Shown here one piece after another: positions 5,820 through 12,854 of a DNA stretch of 13,534 nt. The position numbers were made by a program, and so were the translations under genes. The notes beneath the pieces were generated by a model. The model saw only the letters and a program-made list of their open reading frames with translations. It was not told where the DNA came from and searched no databases. How positions within the stretch are numbered: the first letter of the stretch is position 1; each line of letters starts with the position of its first letter. The DNA comes from Syntrophomonas sp. UBA4922 (GTDB taxonomy: Bacteria; Bacillota; Syntrophomonadia; Syntrophomonadales; Syntrophomonadaceae): NCBI GenBank assembly GCA_002398825.1, contig DHBS01000041.1, positions 34,396-47,929 on the forward strand. The letters are read 5' to 3'.

Positions 5820-6688
5820 TACTTGCGGGCGATGAGGATAGCGATCAGCATGGCCAGGAGAATCAGCAGGGCCCCCAGATAAGCGCGCGACGAGAGCACT
5901 TCACCCGCCCACCAGTAGCCCGCAACACCGGCAAACACCGGTTCCATGGCAAGAACTACTGCGAAGCGGGTAGGGGTGCTGTATTTTTGCATGGCGTTCT
6001 GGATCAAAAAGGCCAGACTGGTGGCGAAAATGGAAGTGATCAGGATGGCTTTGATCACCGGGACGGTCAGAACGATCCGTCCGGGCTCGACTACCAGGCC
6101 GATGGCCAGGCACAAAATCCCCACCGTAAATATCTGCACCGCGGTGATGGCTGTGGCCCCAAAATTGTGGGAGTAGCGGTCTACCAGGATGATATGCACC
6201 GCGAAGCCGACCGCGCAGCCTAGCACCAGCAGATCGCCGTACCCGGGGCGGAAAGAGCCCGCCGGAACTGACATCAGGAAAAGCCCCAGGGCAGCTGTTG
6301 CGGCGCTGAGCAGTGTCGACCAGTGCGGCACAGAGCGCTCCAGGAGATGATACAGCAAAGGCACCAGAACCACGCTCAAACCGGTGATAAAGCCGGCGTT
6401 GGAAGAGGTGGTGTACTGCAACCCCACGGTCTGAAAAATATAGCCCACAAATAAAAAGAACCCGATGAAAATACCGGTCAAAACAGTCTGCTTATTTATT
6501 TTGCGCAGGTGCCCAAAGCTGAGTAATACCAGGACCAAAAAAGCCAGGAGAAAACGTATCCCCAGAAACATAAAAGGTCCGATATCAAGCAGGGCTTGCT
6601 TGGTGATAACAAATGTGGCGCCCCACACCAGTGCCACCATCAACATGCCCAGATCAGCCTGAAGTCCTTTATCAAGCCTTTTTAACAA
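5819..6688 (-). CDS. EamA/DMT-superfamily transporter
   Basis: 289 residues and about ten hydrophobic segments, the usual DMT size: two repeats of five helices. The first helix holds MLMVALVWGATFVITKQAL, the typical W-G-x-x-F-V pattern of EamA repeats. Near the end, TRFAVVLAMEPVFAGVAGYW is the matching EPVFA motif of the second repeat. The protein sits in the cytoplasmic membrane and exports or imports a small metabolite; the substrate is not predictable. The frame stays open on to 7030, but that extra part is not protein-like. I placed the start at TTG 6688, about 11 residues before the first helix, with GGGGGATGAGG just upstream; ATG 6646 is the alternative but would cut into the helix. Confidence 0.85.
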   Translation of the reverse strand: MLKRLDKGLQADLGMLMVALVWGATFVITKQALLDIGPFMFLGIRFLLAFLVLVLLSFGHLRKINKQTVLTGIFIGFFLFVGYIFQTVGLQYTTSSNAGFITGLSVVLVPLLYHLLERSVPHWSTLLSAATAALGLFLMSVPAGSFRPGYGDLLVLGCAVGFAVHIILVDRYSHNFGATAITAVQIFTVGILCLAIGLVVEPGRIVLTVPVIKAILITSIFATSLAFLIQNAMQKYSTPTRFAVVLAMEPVFAGVAGYWWAGEVLSSRAYLGALLILLAMLIAILIARK

Positions 6689-6759
6689 ATCCTCATCCCC
6701 CAACTCTTTTAAGTTAGCACTATATAAACCGGGAAGCAACACCCGAAAGCAGTGCGATG

Positions 6760-6924
6760 TCAAGGCAGCCCCGATACAGACTGAAGTCGGGCCGAGTGTT
6801 CGTCCGGCGCTGCTAATCCAGCGGCATGAACAGCCTCGAACGTCTGAATTCCGCTTGAGAAAAAGAAGTTCAGCCGCTCCCCAATGTAAATTCCTATAAT
6901 CTCCTGAGGCAAGATTGTTGCCAT
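6760..6924 (-). CDS. Short ORF, 54 residues, unrecognised
   Basis: ATG at 6924 to TGA at 6760-6762 on the minus strand, 71 bp upstream of the transporter start. The product begins MATILPQEIIGIYIGERLNF and continues with FFSSGIQTFEAVHAAGLAAP, which reads like a folded small protein rather than chance. GGGAGG (6937-6942) is 12 bases upstream, somewhat far. It overlaps the upstream open part of the transporter frame. I do not recognise the family. It could be a small gene co-transcribed with the transporter, or a remnant. Confidence 0.4.
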   Translation of the reverse strand: MATILPQEIIGIYIGERLNFFFSSGIQTFEAVHAAGLAAPDEHSARLQSVSGLP

Positions 6925-7081
6925 AGAGCCCGGCAACCTCCCTGTAAGGCTGTACTGAAACCTGATAATCCCCCATTACACCCTGTAAATTTTTGGCGAA
7001 AAATTGTATGATAGATAGTGGCGAAATCAAATCCCCTAGCTTGGGGAAAGCTAAAGCGAAGCCATTTGAGGGGGCATTGCC

Positions 7082-7975
7082 ATGTGGCTGGTTGCCATCT
7101 GCGTAATAATTGGATTTGTACTCAGCAAGCGCTTATTACGCTGGTCGGACCGGATGATACGCGTCGGACTTTATATTTTATTGATAGCCATGGGTATGAA
7201 TCTGGGCAGAAGTGAGGAAATCATGCGGGCTATTCCCATCCTGGGGGCCCAAGCTCTGCTTTATTGTCTGGCCTCGAGCCTGGTGAGCGTGCTGGCGGTG
7301 TTTCTTTATGAGCGGCTTTTCATCCACCGCTTCATCCGCCGCGGAAAACCCCGCGAACGTTCAGGCCTGGGACGGGAAGCCTTTCTGATCGGAATCATCG
7401 CCTTATGCGTCATCCTGGGGGTATTGAGCGGAAAATACTGGATTACCATGCCTGCCAATCTGGCCGGTGTGCTTTTCAACCTGTCGCTGGTAATTATCTG
7501 CACCGCTATAGGGGTGACCATTCGCGGTTCACTGCATTTCATCACCCAGACTAAAAAGATATGGCTGTATGCCATGGTGCCGGTCATGGTTACTATCGGC
7601 AGCGTAGCGGGAGGCCTCCTGGCCGGCCTCTTCACCGGGCTCGATCCGGTGGACTCTGCAGCCATCGGCGGGACGATGGTATTCTATTCCTTCGCTTCGG
7701 TGGTCATCACCCATCAATCCGGCGTCGATATCGGCCTCCTGGCCCTGCTTAGCAACATACTGCGGGAAATCCTCACCTTTGCGGCAGTTCCGTTCTTGTC
7801 CCGCTTTTCAGAATTGTCTGCTTTTGGGGTGGGAGGGGCTTCCACCATGGATGTGACCCTGCCGGTTATCAAACGCAGTCTGCCGGAAGAGTACACCCTT
7901 TTGGGAATCTTCAACGGAGTGGTTTTGTCTGTAGCGGTGCCGCTCCTGCTTATGCTGCTTTATGGCCTGGCCTAG
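7082..7975 (+). CDS. lysO: LysO-family (DUF340) L-lysine exporter
   Basis: 297 residues, about eight or more hydrophobic segments, matching the LysO (YbjE) family that exports L-lysine and toxic analogues across the cytoplasmic membrane. The conserved core is visible: FYSFASVVI (about 201-209), LLSNILREILTF (222-233) with E229 at the position expected for an essential glutamate, and GGASTMDVTLPVIKRS (251-266) with D257. ATG 7082 follows GAGGGGG (7068-7074) by 7 bases. The 5' UTR contains CCCCTAGCTTGGGG (7033-7046), a short inverted repeat. The gene stands alone, diverging from the minus-strand genes. It neighbours an amino acid importer, so the pair may balance amino acid levels. Confidence 0.85.
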   Translation: MWLVAICVIIGFVLSKRLLRWSDRMIRVGLYILLIAMGMNLGRSEEIMRAIPILGAQALLYCLASSLVSVLAVFLYERLFIHRFIRRGKPRERSGLGREAFLIGIIALCVILGVLSGKYWITMPANLAGVLFNLSLVIICTAIGVTIRGSLHFITQTKKIWLYAMVPVMVTIGSVAGGLLAGLFTGLDPVDSAAIGGTMVFYSFASVVITHQSGVDIGLLALLSNILREILTFAAVPFLSRFSELSAFGVGGASTMDVTLPVIKRSLPEEYTLLGIFNGVVLSVAVPLLLMLLYGLA

Positions 7976-7995
7976 CCATTCCTTATAATGATAAC

Positions 7996-8022
7996 GGGCG
8001 GACATATCAGCTGCCGCCCTTT
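7996..8022 (+). terminator. Probable terminator after lysO
   Basis: GGGCGG (7996-8001) pairs with CCGCCC (8014-8019), followed by TTT. The loop is 12 bases. Position 21 bp after the lysO stop fits; the T-run is short. Confidence 0.45.
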
Positions 8023-8300
8023 CCTGGCAGACCTGACCGTTTTCACGGCCGCTCTATTCCCGACACAGTCTGTCGCCTGTGCATGGCGATATTGACCTTG
8101 TCACCTTGTTGTAATCTTATGACCTCCCTTGCTCACAAGCTCCGCCCCAACACGTTCCCAACCCTATAGAGGCCCGCCAATTCCAACATTTCGACGACGC
8201 CCAATATGCCTGCGGCGCCCTTAAAGGCGGCGAATAATCGGCATGAAAATTTCAGTGTCCGCCTTTACTGCATTTACCTTCTGGCGAAAAACCCTTTTTG
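8023..8300. other. Gene-free interval between lysO and the ABC operon
   Basis: About 280 bp in which I see no open frame of protein-like quality, no tRNA and no recognisable riboswitch on either strand. Composition is similar to the neighbouring genes. Confidence 0.5.
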
Positions 8301-8329
8301 TTGTCGAGCCGGGTAGTTACATGTATAAT
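8301..8329 (+). promoter_or_regulatory. Sigma-A promoter of the amino acid ABC operon
   Basis: TTGTCG (8301-8306), a 17-bp spacer, and a perfect TATAAT (8324-8329). It lies 59 bp upstream of the lipoprotein gene start. Confidence 0.75.
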
Positions 8330-8388
8330 TAACTTGTCTGTTGAGATCGTGGGAAACCCAGAAAACAAAAGAGGGAGATGAGGAGAGC

Positions 8389-9192
8389 ATGAAAAAGCAC
8401 TTAAAACTGTTGTTGGTTGCCATGCTGGTCTTTAGCCTGGCAGCCGTGGGCGGATGCGCCCAGAAAGAACCCGCACCCCAGCCGGGGGCCCAAACCCCTG
8501 CTCCGGCAAAAGTCCTCAATGTCGGCACCCAAGCTACATATCCGCCTTTCGAATTTGTGGACAAGGCCAGCGGTGATTTCATAGGATTCGATATGGACTT
8601 GATCCGGGCTATCGGTAAGGTTCAGGGTTATGAAGTCAAGATTCAGAGCATGGGCTTCGACGCTTTGATTCCATCCTTGCAGGCCGACAAAGTGGATGTC
8701 ACTATTTCGGCGCAGTCCATCACCGAGGATCGCCTGAAAGCCATTGATTTCAGTGATCCCTATTTCAAAGGCGGCCTCATTGTAGCGGTACGCGCTGACA
8801 ATACCACCATCAATAAATACGACGACCTGGCCGGTAAAAAACTGGCTGCTGAAGTAGGCACCATTGGAGCCGCTGCTTCCGAGAAACTGAAGGAAAAAGA
8901 CCCCAAGACTCAAGTGCGTATTTTTGACGGTATCGGTGAAGCCTTTATGGAACTGGAAAAGGGCGGGGCCGAAGGAGTTATCAATGACTGGGCGGTCACC
9001 GATTATTATATGCAGACCGACGGCAAAGACAAGATCAAAGTGGTGGGCGAGATCTTCCAGGCTGATGATCAGTACGGCATCGGCATCAAGAAGGGCGATG
9101 CCGAGACTTTGCAGATGATAAACGAAGGTCTGGCCAAACTCAAGACCAGCGGAGAATTCGATCAGATCTACAAGAAGTGGTTCAGCGAGTAA
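8389..9192 (+). CDS. Polar amino acid ABC transporter, substrate-binding lipoprotein (SBP family 3)
   Basis: 267 residues. Residues 1-22 are a lipoprotein signal (MKKHLKLLLVAMLVFSLAAV then GG) with the lipid-anchored C23, followed by a proline- and glutamine-rich linker. The mature part is an SBP family 3 domain: VGTQATYPPFEFVD (about 45-58), IGFDMDLIRAIG, then ITEDRLKAIDFSDPYF containing the arginine that usually binds the ligand's carboxylate. It captures a polar amino acid outside the membrane; the exact ligand is unclear. I chose ATG 8389, where the signal peptide begins, over the in-frame TTG at 8341. The ribosome binding site is unusual: AGGAG (8381-8385) is only 3 bases from the ATG, with GAGGGAG (8371-8377) further off. 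Permease and ATPase genes follow. Confidence 0.93.
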   Translation: MKKHLKLLLVAMLVFSLAAVGGCAQKEPAPQPGAQTPAPAKVLNVGTQATYPPFEFVDKASGDFIGFDMDLIRAIGKVQGYEVKIQSMGFDALIPSLQADKVDVTISAQSITEDRLKAIDFSDPYFKGGLIVAVRADNTTINKYDDLAGKKLAAEVGTIGAAASEKLKEKDPKTQVRIFDGIGEAFMELEKGGAEGVINDWAVTDYYMQTDGKDKIKVVGEIFQADDQYGIGIKKGDAETLQMINEGLAKLKTSGEFDQIYKKWFSE

Positions 9193-9205
9193 GAACAGAC
9201 TCATT

Positions 9206-9247
9206 GATGCCTGAAAGTGCGAGAGGCTTCTCGCTCTTTCAGGCATC
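9206..9247 (+). other. Long intercistronic hairpin after the lipoprotein gene
   Basis: GATGCCTGAAAG (9206-9217) pairs perfectly with CTTTCAGGCATC (9236-9247). After one T-T mismatch, GCGAGA (9219-9224) pairs with TCTCGC (9229-9234), loop GGCT. No T-run follows, so it more likely stabilises the upstream mRNA or partly terminates, giving more binding protein than permease. Confidence 0.75.
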
Positions 9248-9271
9248 TCGTTGGGAAGGAGAAAACAGCCA

Positions 9272-9982
9272 ATGGCCATAACGCCATATCCGATGTTGTT
9301 CGGTGCCACGCTATGGGAGAAATTAACCGCTATTAATGGCTTTAACGTGGTTGCTTCCAATTGGGCATACTTCATTGAGGGCGGCCTGGTAACTCTACAA
9401 CTGACGGTTTTGTCCGTTTCTGCGGGCATGGTGCTGGGACTCATTATTGCCTTAATGAAGATGTCCCGTTGGCGGCTTTTGAGTTCAGTAGCCGTCATTT
9501 ATATTGATTTCTTCCGCGGGACCCCTTTATTGGTGCAAGTAATGCTTTTTCACTTCGGCATCTTGCCCATATTTATTGATAGCGGGCCATTTTTATCCGG
9601 CGTTATCGCCTGTTCGCTCAACAGCGCCGCCTATGTGGCAGAAATCGTGCGAGCCGGCATTCAGGCGGTGGACCGGGGGCAAATGGAGGCGGCCCGCTCG
9701 CTGGGCATGAACGGCAGTCAGGCGATGCGTTACGTGATATTGCCGCAAGCCTATAAAATTGTGGTTCCCCCCATGATCAATGAATTCGTCATGTTGTTAA
9801 AAGACACTTCACTGGTTTCGGTGATCGCAGTTATGGAATTGACCCATCGCGGCAAACTGCTCTATTCCACCACCTATGAAGCGGCCTGGGTGTGGGGCGC
9901 TGTCTGCGTGGTATATTATATAATGACCAAGACCATCGCCATGATGGGGGACTGGATTGAAAGGAGACTGGCGACAGAATGA
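9272..9982 (+). CDS. Polar amino acid ABC transporter, permease (HisM/GlnP family)
   Basis: 236 residues with the hydrophobic helices of a His/Glu/Gln/Arg-type permease. FFRGTPLLVQV (80-90) is the family's conserved periplasm-side motif, and EAARSLGMNGSQAMRYVILP (139-158) is the EAA loop that contacts the ATPase. The ATG at 9272 has AAGGAG (9256-9261) 10 bases upstream; an in-frame TTG at 9251 precedes that site and is unlikely. The stop overlaps the ATPase start as ATGA (9979-9982), so translation of the two is coupled. Only one permease gene is present, so the transporter probably uses a homodimer. Confidence 0.93.
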   Translation: MAITPYPMLFGATLWEKLTAINGFNVVASNWAYFIEGGLVTLQLTVLSVSAGMVLGLIIALMKMSRWRLLSSVAVIYIDFFRGTPLLVQVMLFHFGILPIFIDSGPFLSGVIACSLNSAAYVAEIVRAGIQAVDRGQMEAARSLGMNGSQAMRYVILPQAYKIVVPPMINEFVMLLKDTSLVSVIAVMELTHRGKLLYSTTYEAAWVWGAVCVVYYIMTKTIAMMGDWIERRLATE

Positions 9983-10701
9983 TAGAAGTCAAAGGCATTC
10001 ACAAAAATTTCGGTCGCCTGGAAGTCCTAAAAGGCATCGATTTCCACGTCGCAGAGCGCGAAGTGGTCTGTGTGATCGGGCCCAGCGGCTCCGGAAAAAG
10101 CACTTTGCTGCGCTGCATCAATCAACTGGAAACGGTTCAGCAGGGGCACATATTCATCGACGGGGTGGAGGTCACCAACCCCAAGACCGATATCAACGCG
10201 TTGCGCCAGCAGGTGGGGATGGTTTTTCAGCTTTTCAACCTGTTTCCCCATAAAACCACCCTGGAGAACATCACCATGGCCCCCATAATACTCAAAGGCA
10301 TGCCCAAAGAACAGGCTGAGGAAATCGCCATAGGCCTCTTGCGCAAAGTGGGTCTGCCGGATAAGGACCACGTCTATCCCGCCCAACTGTCCGGGGGACA
10401 AAAGCAGCGGGTGGCCATCGCCCGGGCCCTGGCTATGCATCCCAAAGTCATGCTGTTTGACGAGCCTACCTCCTCGCTGGATCCGGAAATGGTAGGTGAG
10501 GTATTATCGGTCATGAAAGACCTGGCCCATGAAGGCATGACGATGGTGGTGGTCACACATGAGATGGGCTTTGCCCGCGAAGTGGGGCACCGGGTGATAT
10601 TTATGGACGAAGGGATTATCATGGAGGAAGGCTCACCGGTCAACATCTTTGACAATCCGCAAAACTCCCGTACTCAGTCCTTCCTGAGCAAGGTTCTGTA
10701 A
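9979..10701 (+). CDS. glnQ: Polar amino acid ABC transporter, ATP-binding protein (GlnQ/HisP family)
   Basis: 240 residues, the usual length. Walker A is GPSGSGKST (34-42), the Q-loop is in GMVFQLFNLFPHKT, the signature is LSGGQKQRVAIARAL, Walker B is VMLFDEPTSSLDP, and the switch histidine is in VVVTHEMGF. It powers the permease encoded just before by ATP hydrolysis at the cytoplasmic face. The gene starts inside the permease stop (ATGA). It is followed after 16 bp by a perfect inverted repeat that may end the transcript. The symbol reflects family resemblance; glutamine specificity is not shown. Confidence 0.94.
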   Translation: MIEVKGIHKNFGRLEVLKGIDFHVAEREVVCVIGPSGSGKSTLLRCINQLETVQQGHIFIDGVEVTNPKTDINALRQQVGMVFQLFNLFPHKTTLENITMAPIILKGMPKEQAEEIAIGLLRKVGLPDKDHVYPAQLSGGQKQRVAIARALAMHPKVMLFDEPTSSLDPEMVGEVLSVMKDLAHEGMTMVVVTHEMGFAREVGHRVIFMDEGIIMEEGSPVNIFDNPQNSRTQSFLSKVL

Positions 10702-10717
10702 AGCAAATTAATGGAAA

Positions 10718-10776
10718 AGGCATGGGGACGGTTCTTTTGCCTGCCGAAGGCAGGCAAAAGAACCGTCCCCATGCCT
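10718..10776. repeat. Perfect 28-bp inverted repeat with GAA loop (dispersed-repeat-like)
   Basis: Arm 10718-10745 is the exact reverse complement of 10749-10776, separated by GAA. The arms contain GGGGACGGTTCTTTTGCC, a sequence type I recall as a dispersed intergenic repeat in anaerobic Bacillota. It lies between the ABC operon and nth and could act as a terminator-like hairpin, without a T-run, or be a REP/MITE-type element. Confidence 0.85.
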
Positions 10777-10789
10777 CAGGTGAAAGAGC

Positions 10790-11416
10790 ATGAATCGTAA
10801 AAGAACCCAAAAAATTTTGGATATTCTGCAGGATGCCTATCCGCAGGCGGGAACCAGGCTGAATTTCCAAAGCCCTTTTCAGCTCTTGGTAGCGGTGGTT
10901 TTGTCTGCGCAGAGCACTGACGAGCAGGTTAATCAGGTCACTAAAAGATTATTCAGCCAATACTCCACCCCGCAAGGGATGGCATATCTGCCGATGGAGG
11001 AACTGCAGGAGCTCATTAAAGGAGTGGGCCTGTTCCGCAACAAAGCCCGCCATATCAAAGCCCTGTCAGAAATCCTGATCGAAAAATACGGCGGGGAGGT
11101 GCCGCATACATTTGAAGAGCTTATCGAACTCCCCGGGGTGGGGCGCAAAAGTGCCAATGTGGTTATGGCGGTGGGGTTCGGTCTGCCGGGTCTGGGGGTG
11201 GATACTCATGTCCACCGGGTCAGCAACCGGCTTGGACTGGTTGATGCCAAACAGCCCCATCAAACCGAAGCTGGCCTGAAAGCTCAGATTCCCCGCCAAC
11301 GCTGGGGTCAGGCCCATCACCTCTTGATAAGCCACGGGCGGGCGGTGTGCAAAGCCCGCTCCCCGCAATGCAGTTTCTGTCCTCTAGAATCGATGTGCCC
11401 CAAAAACATCGACTGA
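10790..11416 (+). CDS. nth: Endonuclease III (DNA glycosylase/AP lyase)
   Basis: 208 residues. It removes oxidised pyrimidines and cleaves at the abasic site in base excision repair. The helix-hairpin-helix is LPGVGRKSANVV (114-125) with the catalytic lysine K120; the catalytic aspartate is D138 in GVDTHVHRV. The C-terminal [4Fe-4S] ligands are C187-x6-C194-x2-C197-x5-C203. All of these match the E. coli numbering exactly, so the enzyme should be active. The ATG at 10790 follows AGGTGA (10779-10784 region) closely, directly after the inverted repeat. It is a single gene; the repeat element upstream leaves no room for an obvious promoter, so it may be read from the ABC operon. Confidence 0.97.
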   Translation: MNRKRTQKILDILQDAYPQAGTRLNFQSPFQLLVAVVLSAQSTDEQVNQVTKRLFSQYSTPQGMAYLPMEELQELIKGVGLFRNKARHIKALSEILIEKYGGEVPHTFEELIELPGVGRKSANVVMAVGFGLPGLGVDTHVHRVSNRLGLVDAKQPHQTEAGLKAQIPRQRWGQAHHLLISHGRAVCKARSPQCSFCPLESMCPKNID

Positions 11417-11423
11417 CATTCCC

Positions 11424-11549
11424 GGGACACAAGGGGACCGTCGACCGTCTCCATTATCAACCTGCTATTTTGTCAAACCAGTTGCGTTCAGAAAAACACT
11501 GGAACGGTCCCCGCCGCTTGATCAGCGGCAAAAACCGTCCCGTGTTCCC
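11424..11549. repeat. Degenerate relative of the GGGGACGG inverted-repeat family
   Basis: The left end GGGACACAAGGGGACCG (11424-11440) is loosely inverted at the right end (ACCGTCCCGTGTTCCCC, about 11534-11550). Inside, GCCGCT and AGCGGC flank TGATC (about 11514-11530), followed by GGCAAAAACCGTCCCG, which resembles the arm of the 10718-10776 repeat. It may be a decayed ~125-bp miniature element. Confidence 0.45.
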
Positions 11550-11550
11550 C

Positions 11551-12501
11551 CCTATTTCCCTCTATTCCCTCGGGATATAAATATGCCACCGGTTATTTCA
11601 CCAGTGGCGGTAGCTCTCGCAGTATAGCTCAATGCATGCGGTCAAGGAATGAAATGCTGCTGGTCTTTGTCACAAATGCAACCGGTCTAACCGCAGCTTT
11701 TTAATCCCGGAACCGAATCTGCTGTCCTAAAGGATTACCCGGCGAAAGCCTTGAACCGGGACAGCGGGCCATGAAGCGAAGATCTGCGTATTGAACCCCA
11801 AACCACCAATGATTAAATGCTTTAACAAGACCCTCCGCGCGGGTCTGAGCTGATCTCGCTATTCTCCTCCCAACAGCTAATGACTTGAAGGTGATTTCCC
11901 GATTAAGATAGGCTGATTAAAGTCATAATGAACCGGGATTCTCTAAATATCTCTATGATTATACTCATTATAGCATAGTGAAAAAAAAAACAATATACTG
12001 CGCGAACATTACAATAACGTAAGAAAAATACGAACGAAGGCAGCCAAAGTCGACAAAATATAAATAATTTGCAAAAAATGCTGAAATAAACCACGAATGC
12101 AGTTAACGGAAACCATACGCATAAGACAGGGCAAAAGGCTCAAATGGCCATAAACAGCTGAAACCTCACAGCTTAATCTCTGACTTGATACGTAAGAAGA
12201 ATTTTAATAATAGTGTAAGCCTAAACTAAATCACTGTTGCCAAGTGTCTTTTTTCAATAATTTTTTTGACTGGGTAAAGAATTGAAGCTTTGAAGACTGA
12301 GCATCAAGTATTGGTATATGATTGCGGCAAAAAGCGGCAATAGCATGTTGCCGAGAAATCGAGTGGAGTCATCTTAAGGTGGAGGTGTAACGTATAACTC
12401 TCAGTATAATAGCACCGCCCCACGGCAAGAATCGATATATAAATTTTCACAACCCCGAGCAGTGGTGGGGATGCTTCCCAGCAGCCCTCTTTGCGGATTG
12501 C
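11551..12501. other. Gene-free interval upstream of the T-box, partly AT-rich
   Basis: About 950 bp with no convincing gene on either strand. 11584-11607 holds a hairpin (GCCAC..GTGGC with GGT/ACC), 11828-11846 another (AGACCC/GGGTCT), and GCTGTCC / GGACAGC near 11720-11770 a looser one. From about 11900 to 12300 the GC content falls to roughly 30-38% against about 55% around it, including an A10 run (11981-11990), which suggests a foreign or decayed segment. An open frame there on the minus strand (11903-12094) has chance-like, low-complexity composition. Confidence 0.5.
12325..12428 (+). other. Mutually exclusive hairpins built on CGGCAA/TTGCCG
   Basis: CGGCAA occurs at 12325-12330, 12335-12340 and 12423-12428, and its complement TTGCCG once at 12348-12353. 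TTGCCG can pair with the copy 7 bases upstream, or with the copy 69 bases downstream, where the stem is extended by GTGG/CCAC and an inner GGAGGTG/CACCGCC. This could be a small structured RNA or a chance set. Confidence 0.3.
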
Positions 12502-12530
12502 TTGCTAGCCACGAGGGGATATGCTACAAT
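12502..12530 (+). promoter_or_regulatory. Sigma-A promoter of the ileS T-box transcript
   Basis: TTGCTA (12502-12507), a 17-bp spacer, TACAAT (12525-12530). It is placed correctly for a leader starting near 12537. Confidence 0.65.
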
Positions 12531-12536
12531 AAATTA

Positions 12537-12802
12537 TTATTTTCGGTTTAACCATGATAATAAGCGGCTGAGAACGGGACAGTAATCGACTTGGTTAAGG
12601 TTGAGCGAGGCCGGGTGGGTGCAAGCCGGCTCCTCCCATTTCGACGAAGATCACCCGGGAGCCTTCAACCCGAACTTATAGTAGGTTTGAACGTCTGCTC
12701 GCGTTATAGAGCGGAAAAGCGGTGTCTGCGGCTGGGCAGGCGCTAGATGGGTGGTACCGCGGAAGAGGCCTTTCGTCCCTGAGGATGGAGGGCTTTATTT
12801 TT
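12537..12802 (+). ncRNA. Isoleucine T-box riboswitch leader of ileS
   Basis: Stem I base pairs GGCT/AGCC and GGG/CCC flank an AGTA motif on the 5' side (GGGACAGTAA, near 12574-12583) and the specifier codon ATC at 12650-12652 on the 3' side, followed by ACCCGGGAGCC as in isoleucine T-boxes. The T-box core GATGGGTGGTACCGCGG is at 12746-12762; its TGGT (12752-12755) pairs with the 3' end of uncharged tRNA-Ile, whose discriminator base A fits the final T. Binding of uncharged tRNA-Ile favours the antiterminator over the terminator, raising ileS expression when charged isoleucyl-tRNA is scarce. Confidence 0.95.
12768..12802 (+). terminator. T-box regulated intrinsic terminator
   Basis: GCCTTTCGTCC (12768-12778) pairs along all 11 positions (with G-T pairs) with GGATGGAGGGC (12783-12793), loop CTGA, followed by TTTATTTTT (12794-12802). 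Its 5' arm lies just after the T-box core, the expected arrangement for the alternative antiterminator. Confidence 0.92.
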
Positions 12803-12854
12803 CCCGCGGCCTCCCGCCAAATCGCCAGCAAATTAAGACTTGAGGTGAATCACA

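Noticed and set aside
6689..7030. Extension of the EamA transporter by about 114 N-terminal residues
   Set aside because: The translation is cysteine/serine-rich and unlike any transporter start. Family length fits a start near 6688, and another frame here gives a better small protein.
7030..7074. Possible riboswitch in the lysO leader (CCCCTAGCTTGGGG, then AAAGC repeats)
   Set aside because: It is too short for a lysine riboswitch and matches no class I know; only a small inverted repeat can be supported.
8401..9498. 365-codon open frame on the minus strand
   Set aside because: It is the antisense of the lipoprotein and permease genes, whose family motifs are clear on the plus strand.
11903..12094. 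63-codon minus-strand ORF rich in F, I and Y
   Set aside because: It lies in AT-rich sequence, has low-complexity hydrophobic composition and no good ribosome binding site, so it is probably chance.
12325..12340. CRISPR-like repeats from two CGGCAA copies
   Set aside because: There are only two 6-bp copies 10 bp apart, with no repeat-spacer regularity; no CRISPR array is seen anywhere in the window.
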